From NCBI RefSeq assembly GCF_900107135.1, contig NZ_FNOV01000004.1, positions 124,001-188,000 of the forward strand: a stretch of 64,000 bases of DNA, given 5' to 3'. Within the stretch, counting starts at the first letter, position 1; each line of letters starts with the position of its first letter. The stretch comes from Hymenobacter psychrophilus. GTDB lineage: Bacteria; Bacteroidota; Bacteroidia; Cytophagales; Hymenobacteraceae. Shown here in pieces: positions 1-8,096 of the stretch. A program made the position numbers and the translations under genes. The notes under the pieces are model-generated. The model was not told the DNA's origin. It ran no database searches and worked only from the letters and a program-made list of their open reading frames with translations.

Positions 1-2081
1 AGTGGGTTGGAGGAGTAGAGCTGGCCGGTAGCGGGGTCGCGCAGGTCGTCGAGTTTTACGTTCTGGAAAGCTGCCGAACCCGGCAACTTTCCGGGGGCGT
101 AGCTGAAACCCACACTAGGCGTAACCTTGTGGCGCAACGCCTGAAACTTGTGGTTGCCCTTGCGGATAATAGTACCGTAAAACGACGTGTTCAGGTTGAT
201 ATTGGCCGAGCCCGTAGGCAGACGGTTAAAGCTGACCACCGTATCGATGGCCACGGCCCGGGCTAATGGGTTGTAGCTGTATTCGAGCCGCTTGAAGTAC
301 CACACCTCGTTGTAGGTAATGCCGGGGCTGATATTGATGTGCTTGACGGTGTAGCTGCCCAGCGTAATGTTGAAGTCGTGCTTCATGCCCGTCTGGGAGT
401 TGCGTAGCAGCTGGCTTAGGTTGCCGAGCTTGATGGGCACAATGTAGGGCTCGCGCGAGCCGCCCAGCAGCGGAATGGATCCGCTATTGAGCAACCGGGC
501 CGGTACATTGTTGGTCAGGCTGTTCTGGAACGTGAGGTTGTAGGAAAACGCCAGCTGCTCGTAGGCCTTGCGGGGCCGGATTTTCAGAATGTCGTACACG
601 TATTGCCGGGCCAGGCCCACCGTCAGGTCGGGCAGGTTGGCCGTCATCGTGCCCAGCCGGGTATCCTGGGTTTGGCTGAGTTGCAGCGAGTAGTTGATGG
701 GCGCGTTGCGCAGCTGCTTGGAGTAGGTGATGTTCGACTGAAAGGCCGCGCTCAGGTAGTTGCGCTGGTTGAACACGGCACTGCGCTGGTAGGCGCCGTT
801 GCTCGACGTCAGGTTCACGCTGGCCGAAAACCGCCCGCCTCCTGGCTGCGGTACCGGCGTGTGCCGCCACGAAAGGAAGAACGAATTCTGGGAGCTGGGC
901 GGCGTGTAAGTAGGGTTGGTGTTGGCGTCGGTGCTATTGAAGGTGCGCTCGATAGGGTTCGAATTGAAGCCGAACGAGAACAGTCCGTTGTACTTGTAAC
1001 GGGTGATGTACTGCATCTCGGCCGTGCCCCGCCAGCCGCCGAACCGGTCGCCATTGCCGGCGTAAATGTCGCCCGTCAGGCGCACACCAATGTGGTCGTT
1101 GGCGGCCCAGTAGTAGCCGCCGTTGCGCAGAAAGAAGCCCCGGTCGGCGGCCTGGCCGAAAGTAGGAATGATGAGACCCGAAGCCCGCTTGTTGGATTTA
1201 GGCGTGGGGAAGTAGCCAAACAGGAAGCCCAGCGGCGTCGGAATATCCCCGATAACCAAGTTGAAAGGCCCGGTGATAACCTGCTGCCCGGGGATGAGCT
1301 TCATCTTGGAAGCATTGATATAGAAGTGCGGGTGCTCGAGGTTGCAGGTGGTGTAGCTGCCGTGCAGGCCATTGATGTCGCCGTTGGGCTGGCGCTTGAT
1401 TTTTTCGGCATGAATGAAGCCCTCGCCCTGCTGGGTCACCACATCGGTAATGCGGCCGCGCTTGCTCTTGATGTTGTAGTCGATGCGGCCGGCCTGGTAG
1501 GTTTCGGCTCCCTGCGTGAACAGCGGCCGGTCCTGCATCTTGCCCGTCGAGTCGGCCACGCCCTCGGCCGTTACCAGGTTGCGCTCGTAATCCACCGTAA
1601 TCAGGGCTGCCTTCAGGTTCACGTCGCCGTAGGTTACATCGGCTTTATCGAAGAGAATGGCGCGTTTATTCTGCACCTCGAACCGGATGGAGTCCTTGGC
1701 CTTATAAAGCACGGTCGTCTCCACGGCACCCTTGCGGCCCACGCCCAGGCCCACCGAGTCGGGCGTGCCGCCTACCCGCAGGCCGGTGGTATCGGCGCGC
1801 ACGCGGCCGTCGGGCTTGGGCGGATTCACGATGGTAGGCAGCGGGCGCACATCGCCCTGCACGTTGGTGCTCGGCGACACTTGGGTGCCGGGCGCCGGGG
1901 TTGGCTGGGGCACCTGCTGGGCCGGCAGCGGCTGCTGGCGGGTAGGCGTCGGCGTTGTCTGGGCCCGGGCCGGAGCCGTCAGCAACCCCAGGCTCAGCAG
2001 CAGCGTAAGCACCACAACCGGCGCTGGCAGGTGCCCGAATAAACGTGTTAAGAGATGAAACACAGGCGCGAATAGAGCCAC
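1..2081 (-). CDS. lptD: LptD-like LPS assembly outer-membrane protein (3' end outside window)
   Basis: About 693 codons are visible and the frame stays open to the left edge, so the C-terminus is missing. Reading from a GTG at 2081, the protein has a hydrophobic N-terminal segment ending in APARAQ (signal peptide), then a Pro/Thr-rich linker. An OstA-like region follows (about residues 110-230, with GDVNLKAALITVDYERN), then a long region rich in alternating aromatic residues typical of a beta-barrel, including YFPTPKSNKRASGLIIP. In this family the protein inserts lipopolysaccharide into the outer leaflet of the outer membrane. The same divergent pairing with an N-acetylmuramoyl-L-alanine amidase is common in Bacteroidetes. 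An in-frame stop lies 15 bases upstream of the GTG, so the start cannot be much earlier; a second GTG at 2063 is the alternative. Overlapping frames on the other strand are shadows. The family call is confident, the exact start less so. Confidence 0.85.
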   Translation of the reverse strand, partial: MALFAPVFHLLTRLFGHLPAPVVVLTLLLSLGLLTAPARAQTTPTPTRQQPLPAQQVPQPTPAPGTQVSPSTNVQGDVRPLPTIVNPPKPDGRVRADTTGLRVGGTPDSVGLGVGRKGAVETTVLYKAKDSIRFEVQNKRAILFDKADVTYGDVNLKAALITVDYERNLVTAEGVADSTGKMQDRPLFTQGAETYQAGRIDYNIKSKRGRITDVVTQQGEGFIHAEKIKRQPNGDINGLHGSYTTCNLEHPHFYINASKMKLIPGQQVITGPFNLVIGDIPTPLGFLFGYFPTPKSNKRASGLIIPTFGQAADRGFFLRNGGYYWAANDHIGVRLTGDIYAGNGDRFGGWRGTAEMQYITRYKYNGLFSFGFNSNPIERTFNSTDANTNPTYTPPSSQNSFFLSWRHTPVPQPGGGRFSASVNLTSSNGAYQRSAVFNQRNYLSAAFQSNITYSKQLRNAPINYSLQLSQTQDTRLGTMTANLPDLTVGLARQYVYDILKIRPRKAYEQLAFSYNLTFQNSLTNNVPARLLNSGSIPLLGGSREPYIVPIKLGNLSQLLRNSQTGMKHDFNITLGSYTVKHINISPGITYNEVWYFKRLEYSYNPLARAVAIDTVVSFNRLPTGSANINLNTSFYGTIIRKGNHKFQALRHKVTPSVGFSYAPGKLPGSAAFQNVKLDDLRDPATGQLYSSNP

Positions 2082-2114
2082 GTAGTTATTTATCGTTTAT
2101 TTTGTGGCGGTTTG

Positions 2115-2122
2115 CAAAGGTA
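2115..2122 (-). promoter_or_regulatory. -7 box for the LptD-like gene
   Basis: The minus strand reads TACCTTTG, a full match to the Bacteroidetes TAnnTTTG element, about 34 bases upstream of the GTG start. A TTCG about 21 bases further upstream is a weak candidate for the -33 element. It sits in the divergent intergenic region shared with the amidase gene. Confidence 0.5.
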
Positions 2123-2151
2123 GCCGGTAGCTGCCTCAACTAACGAACTCC

Positions 2152-2964
2152 GTGCGGAATATTGTCGCTCTGGGCACGGCGGCCCTTCTTCTTTTCGCCG
2201 AATTTACTTCTCCCCTCACCCCGGCCCCGCGGTCGGCGGCCCCGCCGCCCGTGCGCTACCGGCTCCGAACGGTGGTGCTTGATGCCGGGCACGGGGGCAA
2301 AGACCGCGGCTGCACCGGCGTTTCGGCCCGCGAAGCCGACGTGGCCCTGAAGCTGGTACTGGCCCTGGGCAAGGAAATTGAGTCGAAAATGCCCGATGTG
2401 AAAGTGGTGTACACCCGCAAAACCGACGTGTTTGTGGAACTGGCCGACCGCGCCAATATCGCCAATAAGCTCAACGCCGATCTGTTCATCTCCATCCACT
2501 GCAACGCCAGCTCGCCCGCGGCCCACGGCACCGAGGTCTGGACCATGGGCCCGCATAAAACCGATGCCAACCTGGCCGTAGCCAAGCGCGAGAATTCGGT
2601 AATTCTGCAGGAGGACAACTACAAAGAGCAATACAACGGCTTTGATCCTACTTCGCCGCAGAGTCATATTCTGTTCAGCCTGTTTCAGAGCGCCTACATG
2701 GTCAACAGCCTGCGCTTCGCTCAGAAAATCGACCAGCAGTTCCGCACCACGCTCAAGCGGCCTTCGCGGGGCGTGAAGCAGGCGGGCTTTCTGGTGCTCT
2801 GGAAATCGGCCATGCCCTCCGTACTGATTGAGTCAGGCTTTCTGACCAACCGGCAGGAAGAACTGTATCTGAACGATAAAACAAATCAGGCGTATATGGC
2901 CTCGGGCATCTACCAGGCTTTCCGCGAATACAAGCAGGAGCTGGAAACCGGCTCGGGCGACTAA
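2152..2964 (+). CDS. N-acetylmuramoyl-L-alanine amidase (Amidase_3)
   Basis: A 270-residue exported zinc amidase that cleaves the bond between MurNAc and the stem peptide of peptidoglycan. It starts at GTG 2152 and has an N-terminal hydrophobic segment (residues 4-17). The Amidase_3 motifs are all present: VVLDAGHGGKD with zinc ligand His47, READ with Glu61, SIHCNAS with His116, and VLIESGFLTN with catalytic Glu227. It lies divergent to the LptD-like gene and 63 bp before the MCE gene, an envelope-related cluster often seen in this phylum. No SH3 or LysM domain is present, so it is the single-domain form. Confidence 0.93.
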   Translation: MRNIVALGTAALLLFAEFTSPLTPAPRSAAPPPVRYRLRTVVLDAGHGGKDRGCTGVSAREADVALKLVLALGKEIESKMPDVKVVYTRKTDVFVELADRANIANKLNADLFISIHCNASSPAAHGTEVWTMGPHKTDANLAVAKRENSVILQEDNYKEQYNGFDPTSPQSHILFSLFQSAYMVNSLRFAQKIDQQFRTTLKRPSRGVKQAGFLVLWKSAMPSVLIESGFLTNRQEELYLNDKTNQAYMASGIYQAFREYKQELETGSGD

Positions 2965-3027
2965 CCCGGCCATATAACTGCCGGCCCGTCTGCTGACTCT
3001 TTCCCCTCCATATAACCGCGACCTCCC

Positions 3028-4032
3028 GTGTCCAAAGAAATAAAAGTAGCCCTGCTGGGTATAGTAGCCGTGGCCCTGCTCATTTTTGGCTTCAACTTCT
3101 TGAAGGGCAGCAATATCCTGTCGTCTGACCGCACGTACTTTGCCAAGTATGACAACGTAGACGGGCTGGCTATTGGCAACCCCGTGATTCTGAACGGCAT
3201 CAAGGTGGGCCAGGTGAAGCAGATGGAACTGCTGCCCGAGGAAGCCAACCGCGTAAAAGTGTCGGTCGAGCTGCAGAAGGGCGTAACGGTGGGCGACTCG
3301 ACCGTGGCCAGCCTGAGCGGCTCGTTGCTGGGCTCGAAAACCATTACCCTGTTTCTGGGCCGCAACTCCCAGGTGTTTGATGGTGGCGAGGAGCTGAAGT
3401 CGTACACCGTGGCCAGCCTCACCGACGCGTTCCAGGCCAAGGCCCTGCCGGTGCTGGGTACCGTCGATTCGACGCTGACCAAGGTAAACGCCTTCCTCAA
3501 TAAGGATGCCCGCCTGAGCCTGCAAGCCACGCTGCTCAACAGCCAGGCGGCCACCGAGGCGCTCAAAAACCTGCTGCTGCTCAACCAGCGCAACATCAAC
3601 CAGATTACCAGCAACATGGCCACGCTCACGGCCGACCTGAACAAGACAAGCAAGAAGTTCGACCGCGTAGCCTCCAACTTCGCCCTGCTTAGCGACTCGC
3701 TAAAGGATGCGCCCGTCGGCCCGGCCATGCGTAAGCTCAACAACACCATGACCGAGGCCCAGAGCGCCATTACCACCCTCAACCGCTCGCTCACCGACCA
3801 GCAGGGCTCGTTGGGTAAGCTGCTCAGCGACAGCACTCTCTACCGTAACCTCAACGCCACCGCCGCCAGCTCCAACGCCCTGATTTCCGACCTGCAGGCC
3901 AACCCCAAAAAGTACGTGCATTTCTCGGTGTTTGGCGGCGGCAAGAAGTCGAAGAAGGAAGTGGAAACCACCGTGACCAAGCCCAACGGCACGGTTATCG
4001 AAACCGAAATGGAAACCAAAACGGTGAAATAG
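3028..4032 (+). CDS. MCE/MlaD family lipid-transport protein
   Basis: A 334-residue inner-membrane-anchored periplasmic protein. Residues about 7-25 form one transmembrane segment (VALLGIVAVALLIFGF). They are followed by an MCE domain (about 37-115, with YDNVDGLAIGNPVILNGIKVG and the later GSLLGSKTITLFLG). The rest is a long helical region with Thr/Asn-rich heptads, ending in a Lys/Thr/Glu tail. MCE proteins form hexameric rings that ferry phospholipids between membranes. The start is GTG 3028. No MlaE/MlaF partner genes are in the window. It is probably co-transcribed with the amidase (63-bp gap), and a hairpin terminator follows at 4065-4090. Confidence 0.88.
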   Translation: MSKEIKVALLGIVAVALLIFGFNFLKGSNILSSDRTYFAKYDNVDGLAIGNPVILNGIKVGQVKQMELLPEEANRVKVSVELQKGVTVGDSTVASLSGSLLGSKTITLFLGRNSQVFDGGEELKSYTVASLTDAFQAKALPVLGTVDSTLTKVNAFLNKDARLSLQATLLNSQAATEALKNLLLLNQRNINQITSNMATLTADLNKTSKKFDRVASNFALLSDSLKDAPVGPAMRKLNNTMTEAQSAITTLNRSLTDQQGSLGKLLSDSTLYRNLNATAASSNALISDLQANPKKYVHFSVFGGGKKSKKEVETTVTKPNGTVIETEMETKTVK

Positions 4033-4064
4033 CCCGGCCGGCTTCCGCCAATCTGCTTACCTTT

Positions 4065-4098
4065 GAAATCCGCCCACCCAGGCGGATTTCTTTGCTTT
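4065..4098 (+). terminator. Rho-independent terminator after the MCE gene
   Basis: A perfect 10-bp stem (GAAATCCGCC at 4065-4074 with GGCGGATTTC at 4081-4090) and a 6-base loop are followed by a T-rich run. It sits 33 bp after the MCE stop codon. Confidence 0.75.
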
Positions 4099-4140
4099 TA
4101 ACTGGTATCTGAAATGGTTGGAACTGGTAACAAGGACAGT

Positions 4141-4263
4141 GTCATGCTGAGCATGTGGCGCATAGAGCCAGAGTACGCCAGCCGTAGTCGAAGCATCTCT
4201 ACCACCAGGTAACTCTGTTGACTAAACGAAGCGGTAGAGATGCTTCGGCAGGCTCAGCATGAC
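4141..4263. repeat. Intergenic hairpin repeat, copy 1 (with internal insertion)
   Basis: The left arm starts GTCATGCTGAGC, and CGAAGCATCTCTACC follows after an insertion of about 36 bases. The right arm is GGTAGAGATGCTTCG, then GCAGGCTCAGCATGAC. The right arm is the uninterrupted complement, so the left arm has gained DNA. It belongs to the same family as copies at 12155, 23633, 26382, 29553, 30411, 55492, 59420 and 62166. It lies between the MCE gene and the carboxylase gene. Confidence 0.8.
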
Positions 4264-4325
4264 CGTTCTTTCTAGCAGTTCAAATCTACCCCACCCAATT
4301 CTACCCACCCACCCATTCCCACCCC

Positions 4326-5954
4326 ATGAACCTCGAATTCAACAAAAACGAAGACAGCCTTAAGCAACTCCTGTTTCAACTCTCGCAGCGCCGCAAGCGC
4401 GTGGCCCTCGGCGGCGGCGAAAAGCGCATTGCCAAGCACAAGGAAAAGGGCAAGCTCACGGCCCGGGAGCGGATTACGTATTTGTTGGACGAGGGCGCGG
4501 AAACGGTGGAAATCGGAGCCTTCGCGGGCGAAGGCATGTACCAGGAGGAAGGCGGCTGCCCCGGCGGCGGCGTGGTGGTGGTCATTGGCTGGGTGCAGGG
4601 CCGGCAGTGCGTGGTGGTGGCCAACGACGCCACCGTGAAGGCCGGGGCCTGGTTCCCGATTACGGCCAAGAAGAACCTGCGGGCCCAGGAAATCAGCATC
4701 GAAAACAAGCTGCCCATCATCTACCTCGTCGATTCGGCGGGCGTGTACCTGCCCATGCAGGACGAAATCTTTCCCGATAAGGAGCACTTCGGCCGCATCT
4801 TCCGCAACAACGCCGTGATGAGTTCTATGGGCATCGTGCAGCTGGCCGCCATCATGGGCCCCTGCGTGGCCGGCGGGGCCTACCTGCCCATTATGAGCGA
4901 CGAGGCCATGATTGTGGACGGCACCGGCTCGGTATTCCTGGCGGGCTCCTACCTGGTGAAATCGGCCATTGGCGAATCCATCGACAACGAGACCCTGGGT
5001 GGGGCCAGCACCCACTCCGAAATTTCGGGCGTCACGGACTACAAGTTCGAAAACGATGAGCAGTGCCTCGACCACATTCGTAACATCTTCGACAAGATGG
5101 GCGGCCAGGCCACGGCCGGCTTCTCGCGTAAGGAAGCTGCCGCGCCCAAGGAAAACCCCACGGAAATGCTGGGCCTGCTGCCCGCCGACCGCGCCAAGCC
5201 CTACGACATGATGGACATCATCAACCGGCTGGTCGACAATTCGGAGTTTGAGCCCTACAAAGACCTCTACGGCCAGACGCTGATTTGCGGGCTGGCGCGC
5301 ATCGAGGGCTGGGCCGTGGGCATTGTGGCCAACCAGCGCAAAATCGTGAAGACCAAGAAGGGCGCCATGCAGATGGGCGGCGTCATCTACTCCGACTCGG
5401 CCGACAAGGCGGCGCGCTTCATCATGAACTGCAACCAGAAGAAGATTCCGCTGGTGTTCCTGCACGACGTGTCGGGCTTCATGGTGGGCTCCCAGAGTGA
5501 GCACGGCGGCATCATCAAGGACGGGGCGAAGATGGTGAATGCCATGGCCAACTCGGTGGTGCCCAAGTTCTCGGTCATCATCGGCAACAGCTACGGAGCC
5601 GGCAACTACGCCATGTGCGGCAAAGCCTACGACCCGCGCCTGATCGTGGCCTGGCCCACCGCCCAACTGGCCGTGATGAGCGGCGCGGCGGCCGCCAACA
5701 CCCTGCTCCAGATTCAGGTGGCCTCGCTCAAAGCCAAGGGCCAGGAAATCACGCCCGAAGCCGAGAAGGAGTTGCTCGACACCATCAAGGCCCGCTACGA
5801 GGAGCAACTCTCGCCCTACTACGCCGCGGCCCGCCTCTGGGTCGATGCCATCATCGACCCGCTGGAAACCCGCAAAGTCATTTCCCAGGGCATCAGCATG
5901 GCCAACCACGCGCCCATTGAAAAGGCGTACAACGTGGGCGTGATTCAGGTGTGA
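4326..5954 (+). CDS. Acyl-CoA carboxylase carboxyltransferase (beta) subunit
   Basis: A 542-residue biotin-dependent carboxyltransferase that moves carboxyl from carboxybiotin to an acyl-CoA. It has the two crotonase-like halves of the family. The N-half carries LVDSAGVYLPMQDEIFPD, GRIFRNNAVMSSMG and GPCVAGGAYLPIMSDEA. The C-half carries LVFLHDVSGFMVG, GNSYGAGNYAMCGKAYDPR and SGAAAANTL. The DKEHFGRIFRNNA stretch resembles methylcrotonyl-CoA carboxylase beta more than classical propionyl-CoA carboxylase, so the substrate is uncertain. No alpha (biotin) subunit lies alongside. The start is ATG 4326. The last 39 bases (5916-5954) recur in divergent form at 6685-6723. Confidence 0.93.
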   Translation: MNLEFNKNEDSLKQLLFQLSQRRKRVALGGGEKRIAKHKEKGKLTARERITYLLDEGAETVEIGAFAGEGMYQEEGGCPGGGVVVVIGWVQGRQCVVVANDATVKAGAWFPITAKKNLRAQEISIENKLPIIYLVDSAGVYLPMQDEIFPDKEHFGRIFRNNAVMSSMGIVQLAAIMGPCVAGGAYLPIMSDEAMIVDGTGSVFLAGSYLVKSAIGESIDNETLGGASTHSEISGVTDYKFENDEQCLDHIRNIFDKMGGQATAGFSRKEAAAPKENPTEMLGLLPADRAKPYDMMDIINRLVDNSEFEPYKDLYGQTLICGLARIEGWAVGIVANQRKIVKTKKGAMQMGGVIYSDSADKAARFIMNCNQKKIPLVFLHDVSGFMVGSQSEHGGIIKDGAKMVNAMANSVVPKFSVIIGNSYGAGNYAMCGKAYDPRLIVAWPTAQLAVMSGAAAANTLLQIQVASLKAKGQEITPEAEKELLDTIKARYEEQLSPYYAAARLWVDAIIDPLETRKVISQGISMANHAPIEKAYNVGVIQV

Positions 5955-5984
5955 GGAACAATTAATCCGTGAAATGGCAGCAGG

Positions 5985-6404
5985 ATGTGGTACGGTATAA
6001 CATTTCTGGTAGGAATAGGCCTAATTGGAGCAAGCTTCTATGTCTTTAGTAGTAAGATGGCACTGCTCAAACATGGTGAAGTAACGACTGCTACGGTTGT
6101 TGAGGTGAAGCGTATCACTGACAGTGATGGATACAGCTACCGTCCAGTGTATCGTTATGTAACCCGCGCAAACGAAGTGCTAACCCACGAGCCGAATTAT
6201 TCCAGCAATCCTTCCAACTGGGAAGTAGGGGAGGTGATTCAAGCAGTTTATGACCCCAATGACCCTGCAGAGGTCACGATTTTGACGTACTTCGGCACCT
6301 TCGGCGTTAGTGCAATTCTCTTGGCCGCTGGAGTTGCTGCTATTATTATGGGTGGGGGCTATTACCTGGCTAGTAATTTTCTAAGCAGCTTTAGCCAGAA
6401 ATAG
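5985..6404 (+). CDS. DUF3592-type small membrane protein
   Basis: A 139-residue protein with a transmembrane helix at about residues 4-24 and another at about 106-130. Between them is a beta-rich extracytoplasmic domain with the DUF3592 pattern: GEVTTATVVEV, YRPVYRYVT and EVGEVIQAVYDPNDPAEV. Its function is unknown. It starts 30 bp after the carboxylase stop and is visibly less GC-rich than its neighbours, which fits acquisition with the island that follows. DUF3592 proteins sometimes accompany polymorphic toxin or immunity loci, but nothing here proves such a role. Confidence 0.8.
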   Translation: MWYGITFLVGIGLIGASFYVFSSKMALLKHGEVTTATVVEVKRITDSDGYSYRPVYRYVTRANEVLTHEPNYSSNPSNWEVGEVIQAVYDPNDPAEVTILTYFGTFGVSAILLAAGVAAIIMGGGYYLASNFLSSFSQK

Positions 6405-6428
6405 CGCTGCATACTTAACGATGCTCCA

Positions 6429-6480
6429 GGCCCGCCAACTCTATTCGGAGCGGCGGGCCGCTGGCGTAATGGGGGCAGCG
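6429..6480. repeat. Hairpin-containing repeat H1
   Basis: The stem GGCCCGCC (6429-6436) pairs with GGCGGGCC (6452-6459). The same hairpin plus its right flank (GCTGGCGTnnTGGGGGC) recurs at 8303-8355 after the antitoxin gene. It may be a terminator, although it lacks a T tract, or a boundary sequence of the mobile modules. Confidence 0.65.
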
Positions 6481-6490
6481 GCTTATCTTC

Positions 6491-6662
6491 ATGTCTATGA
6501 AAACGCTCTATATCCTGGCGGGCTGCAACGGGGCGGGCAAAACCACGGCCGCTTATGCGCTAATGCCGAATCTGCTGGGTTGTCGGGAGTTCGTGAATGC
6601 GGATGAAATTGCGCGGGGCTTCTCGCCGTTTCAGCTGGAAACGGTGAGCGTGCCGGCCGTTG
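6491..6662 (+). pseudogene. Truncated zeta-type kinase fragment
   Basis: The first about 57 residues (MKTLYILAGCNGAGKTTAAY, then a stretch containing NADEIARG) are nearly identical to the intact kinase at 7527-8096, including Walker A and the NADE motif. Homology stops after GTGAGCGT and a few bases of GCCGGCCG. The sequence then runs into a remnant of a carboxylase 3' end at 6685. The open frame would make only 73 residues, without the ETTLATR and arginine-rich parts needed for phosphotransfer, so it is a remnant. Confidence 0.85.
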
Positions 6663-6684
6663 GGAGAATAATACATTCGTTCCG

Positions 6685-6723
6685 ATTGAGAAGATATACA
6701 ACGTGGACGTGATTCAGGTGTGA
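6685..6723 (+). pseudogene. Second, divergent copy of the carboxylase 3' end
   Basis: This stretch encodes PIEKIYNVDVIQV-stop, against PIEKAYNVGVIQV-stop at the end of the intact carboxylase (5916-5954). By eye, 34 of 39 bases match, and the stop codon is included. No other part of a second carboxylase gene is present. The next gene starts inside its stop codon (TGATG). It therefore looks like the tail of a related carboxylase brought in with its downstream genes, or a duplicated insertion site. Confidence 0.8.
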
Positions 6724-7199
6724 TGACTATTTTGTTAGATGAAGTACCGCAGTTTCGCTGGCAAACACATTTAGGCCGACTGCTACCGGCAATCCGTCAG
6801 CAGGTGGAGGAATTGACCTGGGTTATTTCGAATCTGCAATGCTGGCACCTTGGGGACTTCATTCCGACAGTTGCCGAATGGGAAGAGCAGATGGAGCGCT
6901 ACTACTCATACACGGTAGTATCTGGCAAGACGCTGTATGACACCATGGCTGACACCGATATACAAGTGGTGTGGGGTGTTTTCTGTGGCGTAACGGGCAA
7001 CGCGCCAGATTTATCAAAAGATGAAGTGCCTTACGCTGACGGAAACAGAGAGCTATGGACAAAGCCAGAGGCGTTTCAATTGGCAGCTTCTGAAATAGAA
7101 ATAGTTTGCTTCGATAGCGACGTGACTTTGGTGAAGTTTCGGAATGAAAACATTGGTCGGCAGTTTTTAGAAGTGTTTTCTGACGGGAAAATCCTTTAG
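6723..7199 (+). CDS. Hypothetical protein of the accessory island
   Basis: A 158-residue soluble, acidic protein with no signal peptide or membrane segment. I do not recognise the family. Visible features are a Trp-rich N-half (FRWQTH, LTWVIS, CWHLGDF, VAEWEEQM), a central VVWGVFCGVTG and a C-terminal EIEIVCFDSDVTLVKF beta segment. ATG 6723 overlaps the stop of the carboxylase remnant (TGATG); a GTG lies one codon earlier. GC is much lower than in the flanking housekeeping genes. Size, composition and setting resemble immunity-type proteins, but that is inference only. Confidence 0.6.
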   Translation: MTILLDEVPQFRWQTHLGRLLPAIRQQVEELTWVISNLQCWHLGDFIPTVAEWEEQMERYYSYTVVSGKTLYDTMADTDIQVVWGVFCGVTGNAPDLSKDEVPYADGNRELWTKPEAFQLAASEIEIVCFDSDVTLVKFRNENIGRQFLEVFSDGKIL

Positions 7200-7209
7200 A
7201 CAACAACTT

Positions 7210-7530
7210 ATGTACAATGACTTCAATAAGCAGCAGAAGGAACTTTGCGATTTGATGATTAGCCTCTCAGAAGAGGCGTGGTGTGCAGGCTGGATGGACG
7301 GGCTGGAATACGCTTTATGGCATATCGTAAATCATGGGCCAGCACGATACGGCCGTAAGCTTATCAGTGAGGAAACTATCCAGCAGTTAAAAAAACTGTC
7401 TCAACATGCTCAAAGCTGGATAACATTTGATGAGCTAACCGAAGAAACAGCAGTTCCTATATCTGAATGGCGTCAAATGTTCCAACTAGCCAACCCGAAT
7501 CAATACTTTATAGAATTGGGGGACTCATGA
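7210..7530 (+). CDS. Hypothetical protein upstream of the zeta-type kinase
   Basis: A 106-residue protein of unknown function, rich in Trp and Glu, with LMISLSEEAWCAGWMDGLEY at about residues 16-35 and ITFDELTEE in the C-half. It has no membrane segment. Its stop codon overlaps the start of the kinase gene (ATGA at 7527-7530), so the two are probably translationally coupled. It starts 10 bp after the preceding gene. The tight spacing suggests a single operon ending with the antitoxin gene at 8275. Confidence 0.65.
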   Translation: MYNDFNKQQKELCDLMISLSEEAWCAGWMDGLEYALWHIVNHGPARYGRKLISEETIQQLKKLSQHAQSWITFDELTEETAVPISEWRQMFQLANPNQYFIELGDS

Positions 7531-8096
7531 AAACGCTTTACATCCTGGCGGGCTGCAACGGAGCGGGCAAAACCACGGCCGCCTACGCGTTGCTGCCGAA
7601 TCTGCTGGGTTGCCGGGAGTTCGTGAATGCCGATGAAATTGCGCGGGGCCTCTCGCCGTTTCAGCCGGAAACCGTGAGCGTTCAGGCCGGCCGGCTGATG
7701 CTCACGCGGCTGCGGGAGCTACTGGCGGCCGGCGAAACGTTTGCGCTGGAAACCACGCTGGCCACGCGGCACTACCTGGCCTTTATCCGAGAGGCCCGGC
7801 AGCGGGGCTACGCGGTGCATCTGCTGTTTTTCTGGCTTAGCTCCGTGGAAGCCGCCGTCGAGCGGGTCCGGGTGCGGGTGCTGGAAGGCGGCCACAACAT
7901 CCCGGAAGAGGTAATCCGGCGGCGCTATGAACTGGGGCTGCGGTATTTTTTTGGCCGATACCGGAACGCCGTGGATAACTGGACGTTTGTTGATAATACG
8001 CACGGAAGACCCGAGAGAATAGCTGAGCACGAGTCAGGACGGACAGCTATTCTAAATCCTGTAATTTGGGAATCCTTAACCGCCCAGCACAGATGA
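7527..8096 (+). CDS. Zeta-toxin-like P-loop kinase
   Basis: A 189-residue member of the zeta toxin / predicted ABC-type ATPase group (COG4185-like). Characterised zeta enzymes phosphorylate UDP-amino sugars; the substrate here is not known. Walker A is GCNGAGKTT (residues 9-17), NADEIARG follows at about 34-41, FALETTLATR lies at about 70-80, and an Arg-rich stretch (EEVIRRRYELGLRYF) follows. ATG 7527 is chosen over an upstream in-frame ATG because it overlaps the preceding stop and matches the truncated copy at 6491. Its own stop overlaps the next gene (ATGA at 8093-8096). Toxin activity is inferred from the family. Confidence 0.85.
   Translation: MKTLYILAGCNGAGKTTAAYALLPNLLGCREFVNADEIARGLSPFQPETVSVQAGRLMLTRLRELLAAGETFALETTLATRHYLAFIREARQRGYAVHLLFFWLSSVEAAVERVRVRVLEGGHNIPEEVIRRRYELGLRYFFGRYRNAVDNWTFVDNTHGRPERIAEHESGRTAILNPVIWESLTAQHR

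Noticed and set aside
603..2042. Long plus-strand frame of 479 codons
   Set aside because: It is antisense to the LptD-like gene, whose signal peptide, OstA-like domain and barrel read cleanly on the minus strand; the plus frame has shadow-type Arg/His/Gly-rich composition.
4272..5909. Minus-strand frame of 545 codons
   Set aside because: Antisense to the clear carboxylase gene. High GC at third positions leaves the opposite strand open by chance.
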